Assembly: GCA_043747295.1 (NCBI GenBank)
Contig: JAYTPK010000300.1
Location: 1-6,742, forward strand
Origin: JAAFIP01 sp043747295
GTDB taxonomy: Bacteria > Pseudomonadota > Gammaproteobacteria > Burkholderiales > Burkholderiaceae_C
Length of the DNA: 6,742 nucleotides
Reading direction: 5' to 3'
Shown here: one piece after another, positions 4,783 through 6,742 of the stretch
Position numbering within the stretch: the first letter of the stretch is position 1
Layout of the letters: the number at the start of each line of letters is the position of its first letter
The notes under the pieces: model-generated
Seen by the model: the letters and a program-made list of their open reading frames with translations, nothing else
Database searches by the model: none
Told to the model about the DNA's origin: nothing
Program-made: the position numbers and the translations under genes

Positions 4783-6120
4783 ATGACCGTGCCCACCTCC
4801 TCTATCAACCTGTTACCACCTGATGACCCACTGCGAGCCGCGCTGCACAACGAGGTCCATGCGCGGCCTGCAGCACGCATACGCATGCCAGCGTTGGTGG
4901 TGTACGTTGCGGTGCTCAACGCTGGAATCACTCGTGAGCAAGAATGCGCGCACTTGCGACTTTTGCCAGGCCAGCAAGACCTGCCACAGAGCAGCTTGGC
5001 AGATAACTTTTTGCGACTGCGTTTTGACGGCTACACCGTCAAATGGGAACGCCACACTGAATTTACCCGCTACTCGATTGTGCAGCCGCTGCCCGCGCAT
5101 GCCCTTCTTGGCGTGCAACAGCCAGGCAGTGAGCCTGATCTCACAAGTGATTTAGTGATCAGCGCTGACTGGCTGCGCAATGTGCCCGGCAGCACTGTAG
5201 TGGCCATACAAATGGCCATGGTCGAGGGGGACATATCTAGTACCCAGACATTGATCGCCCAAGCGCAGGACTGGTTTGGCGGGCGCAGCGTGCTGGCGTC
5301 CCAAATCAGCGCAGGCCAATCTTGGGCCGTCACTGAGCTTCGTATTGGCAGCGACGGTTTTGAGCGCCTGCTGGTGATTGCCCCCCCTGGCAACAGCGAG
5401 GCACGCGCTGGGCGCAACTCAAGCCGTTTGCTAGAGCTGGAAACCTACCGGCTGATGGCCCTGCGCGGCCTGCCTGTGTCCAAAGAGCTGGGCCCCATGC
5501 TTAGCAATTGTGAAAGTGCATTAGCCAACATTACCGTATTGCTAGACAACAAAACCGCCTCAGACCAAGCATTGCTGGACAAGCTGATCTCGCTGGCCGC
5601 TACTGTCGAGCGCGCCACCGCCACGCATGGCTACCGCTTCTCGGCCACACGCGCTTACGCCGCCTTGGTAGAACAACGAGTGGCCCAGCTGCGCGAAAAA
5701 AACATCTCTGGCATGCAGCCAATCGGCGTTTATTTGCAACAACGCCTCTCCCCCGCCATTGCCACGGTGGCGGCCACAGAGCAACGAATGTTTGCATTGT
5801 CTGAACGCATATCTCGTGCCAGCGCTTTGCTACGTACACGGGTCGACATTGAGACCGAGGTCCAAAACCAGCAATTGCTAGCGAAGCTTACCCGTGGCCA
5901 AGAGCTGCAACTGCGGCTGCAGTCCACGGTAGAGGGCCTGTCCATCGCCGCCATTTCGTACTATGTAATCAGCTTGTTGCTGTACGGCGGCAAAGCACTC
6001 AAAGGCGCTGGCCTGCCCATCGACCCCGAAATTGCAGCTGGCGCGCTAATTCCACTGGTACTGCTTGTCGTGTGGCGCAGCACAGTGCTGGTGCGCAGCA
6101 AAATCAGCGTGAGCCCGTAA
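4783..6120 (+). CDS. DUF3422 family membrane-anchored protein
   Basis: The 445-residue protein matches the DUF3422 family, of unknown function. Recognisable marks are NEVHARP (23-29) near the start and WERHTEFTRYS (88-98). A long helical, probably coiled-coil region follows from about 220 to 385. The C-terminus has two hydrophobic segments, about 387-402 (SIAAISYYVISLLLY) and about 417-431 (AAGALIPLVLLVVW), joined by a short Gly/Pro/Asp turn, then a basic tail. It probably sits in the inner membrane with a large soluble N-terminal part. No signal peptide is seen. The start keeps the conserved N-terminus whole; the ribosome site AAAAGG is rather far (14 nt). The length fits the family as I know it. 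It is divergent from the COG0523 gene and convergent with tRNA-Leu, so it is probably monocistronic. No function is assigned. Confidence 0.92.
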   Translation: MTVPTSSINLLPPDDPLRAALHNEVHARPAARIRMPALVVYVAVLNAGITREQECAHLRLLPGQQDLPQSSLADNFLRLRFDGYTVKWERHTEFTRYSIVQPLPAHALLGVQQPGSEPDLTSDLVISADWLRNVPGSTVVAIQMAMVEGDISSTQTLIAQAQDWFGGRSVLASQISAGQSWAVTELRIGSDGFERLLVIAPPGNSEARAGRNSSRLLELETYRLMALRGLPVSKELGPMLSNCESALANITVLLDNKTASDQALLDKLISLAATVERATATHGYRFSATRAYAALVEQRVAQLREKNISGMQPIGVYLQQRLSPAIATVAATEQRMFALSERISRASALLRTRVDIETEVQNQQLLAKLTRGQELQLRLQSTVEGLSIAAISYYVISLLLYGGKALKGAGLPIDPEIAAGALIPLVLLVVWRSTVLVRSKISVSP

Positions 6121-6150
6121 TCACCGCCGGCCCATCATCATCTACAACCC

Positions 6151-6188
6151 ATAAAAAAAGCCCGCAAACAAAATTTCGTTGCGGGCTT
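6151..6188 (-). terminator. Intrinsic terminator of tRNA-Leu
   Basis: Perfect 10-bp arms AAGCCCGCAA (6158-6167) and TTGCGGGCTT (6179-6188) enclose an 11-nt loop. Read on the minus strand the stem is followed by a run of seven T, the signature of a rho-independent terminator, 6 nt past the tRNA CCA. In the plus direction no T-run follows, so it serves the tRNA rather than the DUF3422 gene, though the stem may still block read-through from that side. Confidence 0.88.
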
Positions 6189-6193
6189 GTTCG

Positions 6194-6280
6194 TGGTGCC
6201 GGAAGCCGGAATCGAACCGGCACGATCTCTCAATCGGCAGATTTTGAGTCTGCTGCGTCTACCAATTTCGCCACTCCGGC
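6194..6280 (-). tRNA. tRNA-Leu, anticodon CAA
   Basis: The minus strand folds into a complete 87-nt class II tRNA. The acceptor GCCGGAG pairs with TTCCGGC (one G-U), with discriminator A and an encoded CCA end. The anticodon arm has stem GCAGA/TCTGC and loop CTCAAAA, giving anticodon CAA, which reads UUG leucine codons. The long variable arm (GAT...ATC stem) is typical of leucine tRNAs, and the T arm contains GGTTCGATTCC. Its own terminator follows directly. Confidence 0.97.
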
Positions 6281-6287
6281 TGTGAAG

Positions 6288-6315
6288 AGTATGCGACATC
6301 GACGCGATGTGCTAA
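6288..6315 (-). promoter_or_regulatory. Possible tRNA-Leu promoter
   Basis: On the minus strand TTAGCA (6310-6315) and CATACT (6288-6293) each match 4 of 6 consensus bases with a 16-nt spacer, ending 7 nt before the mature tRNA 5' end. The position is right for a tRNA promoter, but the hexamers are weak. It overlaps the cysM promoter candidate on the other strand. Confidence 0.3.
6296..6310. repeat. Inverted repeat in the tRNA-Leu/cysM divergent region
   Basis: ACATCG and CGATGT flank a 3-nt centre. The repeat covers the -35 candidate of cysM and lies within the spacer of the tRNA promoter candidate. A regulator bound here could affect both directions, but 6-bp arms can arise by chance. Confidence 0.35.
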
Positions 6316-6327
6316 GCCCATTATTAT
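6299..6327 (+). promoter_or_regulatory. Possible cysM promoter giving a leaderless transcript
   Basis: TCGACG (6299-6304, 4 of 6) and TATTAT (6322-6327, 5 of 6) have the ideal 17-nt spacing. The expected start, about 7 nt past the -10, falls at or next to the ATG at 6336. No Shine-Dalgarno-like sequence precedes either ATG at a useful distance, which fits leaderless initiation. Confidence 0.4.
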
Positions 6328-6335
6328 GGCACATT

Positions 6336-6742
6336 ATGGGGATGCATTTAAAAGATACCTACCCCACCATTGAAGACGCGATTGGCAAAACTCCCTTAGC
6401 CCGGCTGCAACGCATTGGCGCGGCCACCAACGATGAGCGGGGCAATATTGTTTTGGGGAAACTTGAGGGCAATAACCCAGCGGGCAGCGTGAAAGACCGC
6501 CCTGCACTGTCGATGATTGCCCGGGCGCAAGAGCGTGGCGACATTAAGCCGGGCGACACGCTGATCGAGGCCACATCTGGCAACACCGGCATTGCACTGG
6601 CGATGGCGGCAGCCATCAAGGGCTATCGCATGGTGCTGATCATGCCCGAAGATTTGTCAATCGAGCGGGTGCAAACCATGAAGGCTTTTGGTGCACAGCT
6701 GATCCTCACGCCCAAAGCGGGCGGTATGGAGCATGCGCGTGA
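6336..6742 (+). CDS. cysM: Cysteine synthase B (O-acetylserine sulfhydrylase B), N-terminal part
   Basis: The frame runs to the right edge without a stop (135 codons from 6336). It encodes a pyridoxal-phosphate enzyme that makes cysteine from O-acetylserine and sulfide or thiosulfate. Counting from the second ATG (6342), IGKTPLARL (14-22) is the fold-type II entry motif, NNPAGSVKDRPA (44-55) holds the PLP lysine K51, and TSGNTG (78-83) is the phosphate/substrate loop. PAGSVKDRPA marks CysM rather than CysK, which has a different sequence around the lysine. Two in-frame ATGs (6336 and 6342) compete: the first suits the promoter candidate, while GGGG before the second is too close to be a good ribosome site. 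The gene diverges from tRNA-Leu across about 55 bp. Expected full length is about 300 residues; the rest lies outside the window. Confidence 0.95.
   Translation, partial: MGMHLKDTYPTIEDAIGKTPLARLQRIGAATNDERGNIVLGKLEGNNPAGSVKDRPALSMIARAQERGDIKPGDTLIEATSGNTGIALAMAAAIKGYRMVLIMPEDLSIERVQTMKAFGAQLILTPKAGGMEHAR

Noticed and set aside
4783..6120. Minus-strand and alternative-frame open frames within the DUF3422 gene
   Set aside because: They overlap a full-length conserved protein, are short and have no recognisable domain or ribosome site.
6194..6280. tRNA-Leu as an integration site for a mobile element
   Set aside because: No integrase gene or duplicated tRNA 3' end is seen; both flanks are ordinary chromosomal genes.

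Overview
The window reads as chromosomal DNA of a betaproteobacterium, most likely Burkholderiales near Comamonadaceae. The indications are a DUF3422 protein, a multidomain STAS protein of the type I recall from that group, and a DksA-family protein with a long Lys/Ala/Pro tail. Coding density and housekeeping content look like core genome. I see no insertion sequence, phage gene, CRISPR array or attachment site.

Layout: (1) 1-1826, minus strand: a long frame with no stop, cut by the left edge (608 codons visible). It encodes a cytoplasmic protein with a basic N-terminus, an Ala/Pro-rich linker and what looks like two copies of a helical + STAS-like module. (2) 1913-3157, minus: a 414-residue DksA/TraR-family regulator whose C-terminal ~150 residues align without gaps to E. 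coli DksA. It keeps the two tip aspartates, has lost three of the four zinc cysteines, and carries a histone-H1-like tail. (3) 3158-3348: a regulatory gap with a spaced direct repeat, two hairpins and a possible -10. (4) 3349-4434, minus: a COG0523/CobW-type GTPase (metal chaperone family) with a CxCC motif and a His-rich loop. (5) 4435-4782: a divergent, AT-rich intergenic region with operator-like palindromes. (6) 4783-6120, plus: a DUF3422 protein with two C-terminal membrane segments. (7) 6158-6280, minus: tRNA-Leu(CAA) and its intrinsic terminator. (8) 6281-6335: a compact divergent promoter region. (9) 6336 to the right edge, plus: the start of cysM (cysteine synthase B), possibly leaderless.

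Functional reading: the most suggestive association is a zinc-less DksA directly downstream of, and on the same strand as, a COG0523 GTPase. In Pseudomonas, a zinc-independent DksA paralogue and COG0523 proteins both belong to the zinc-starvation (Zur) response. A zinc-sparing role here is inference: no complete Zur box was seen. The other genes look like independent housekeeping units.
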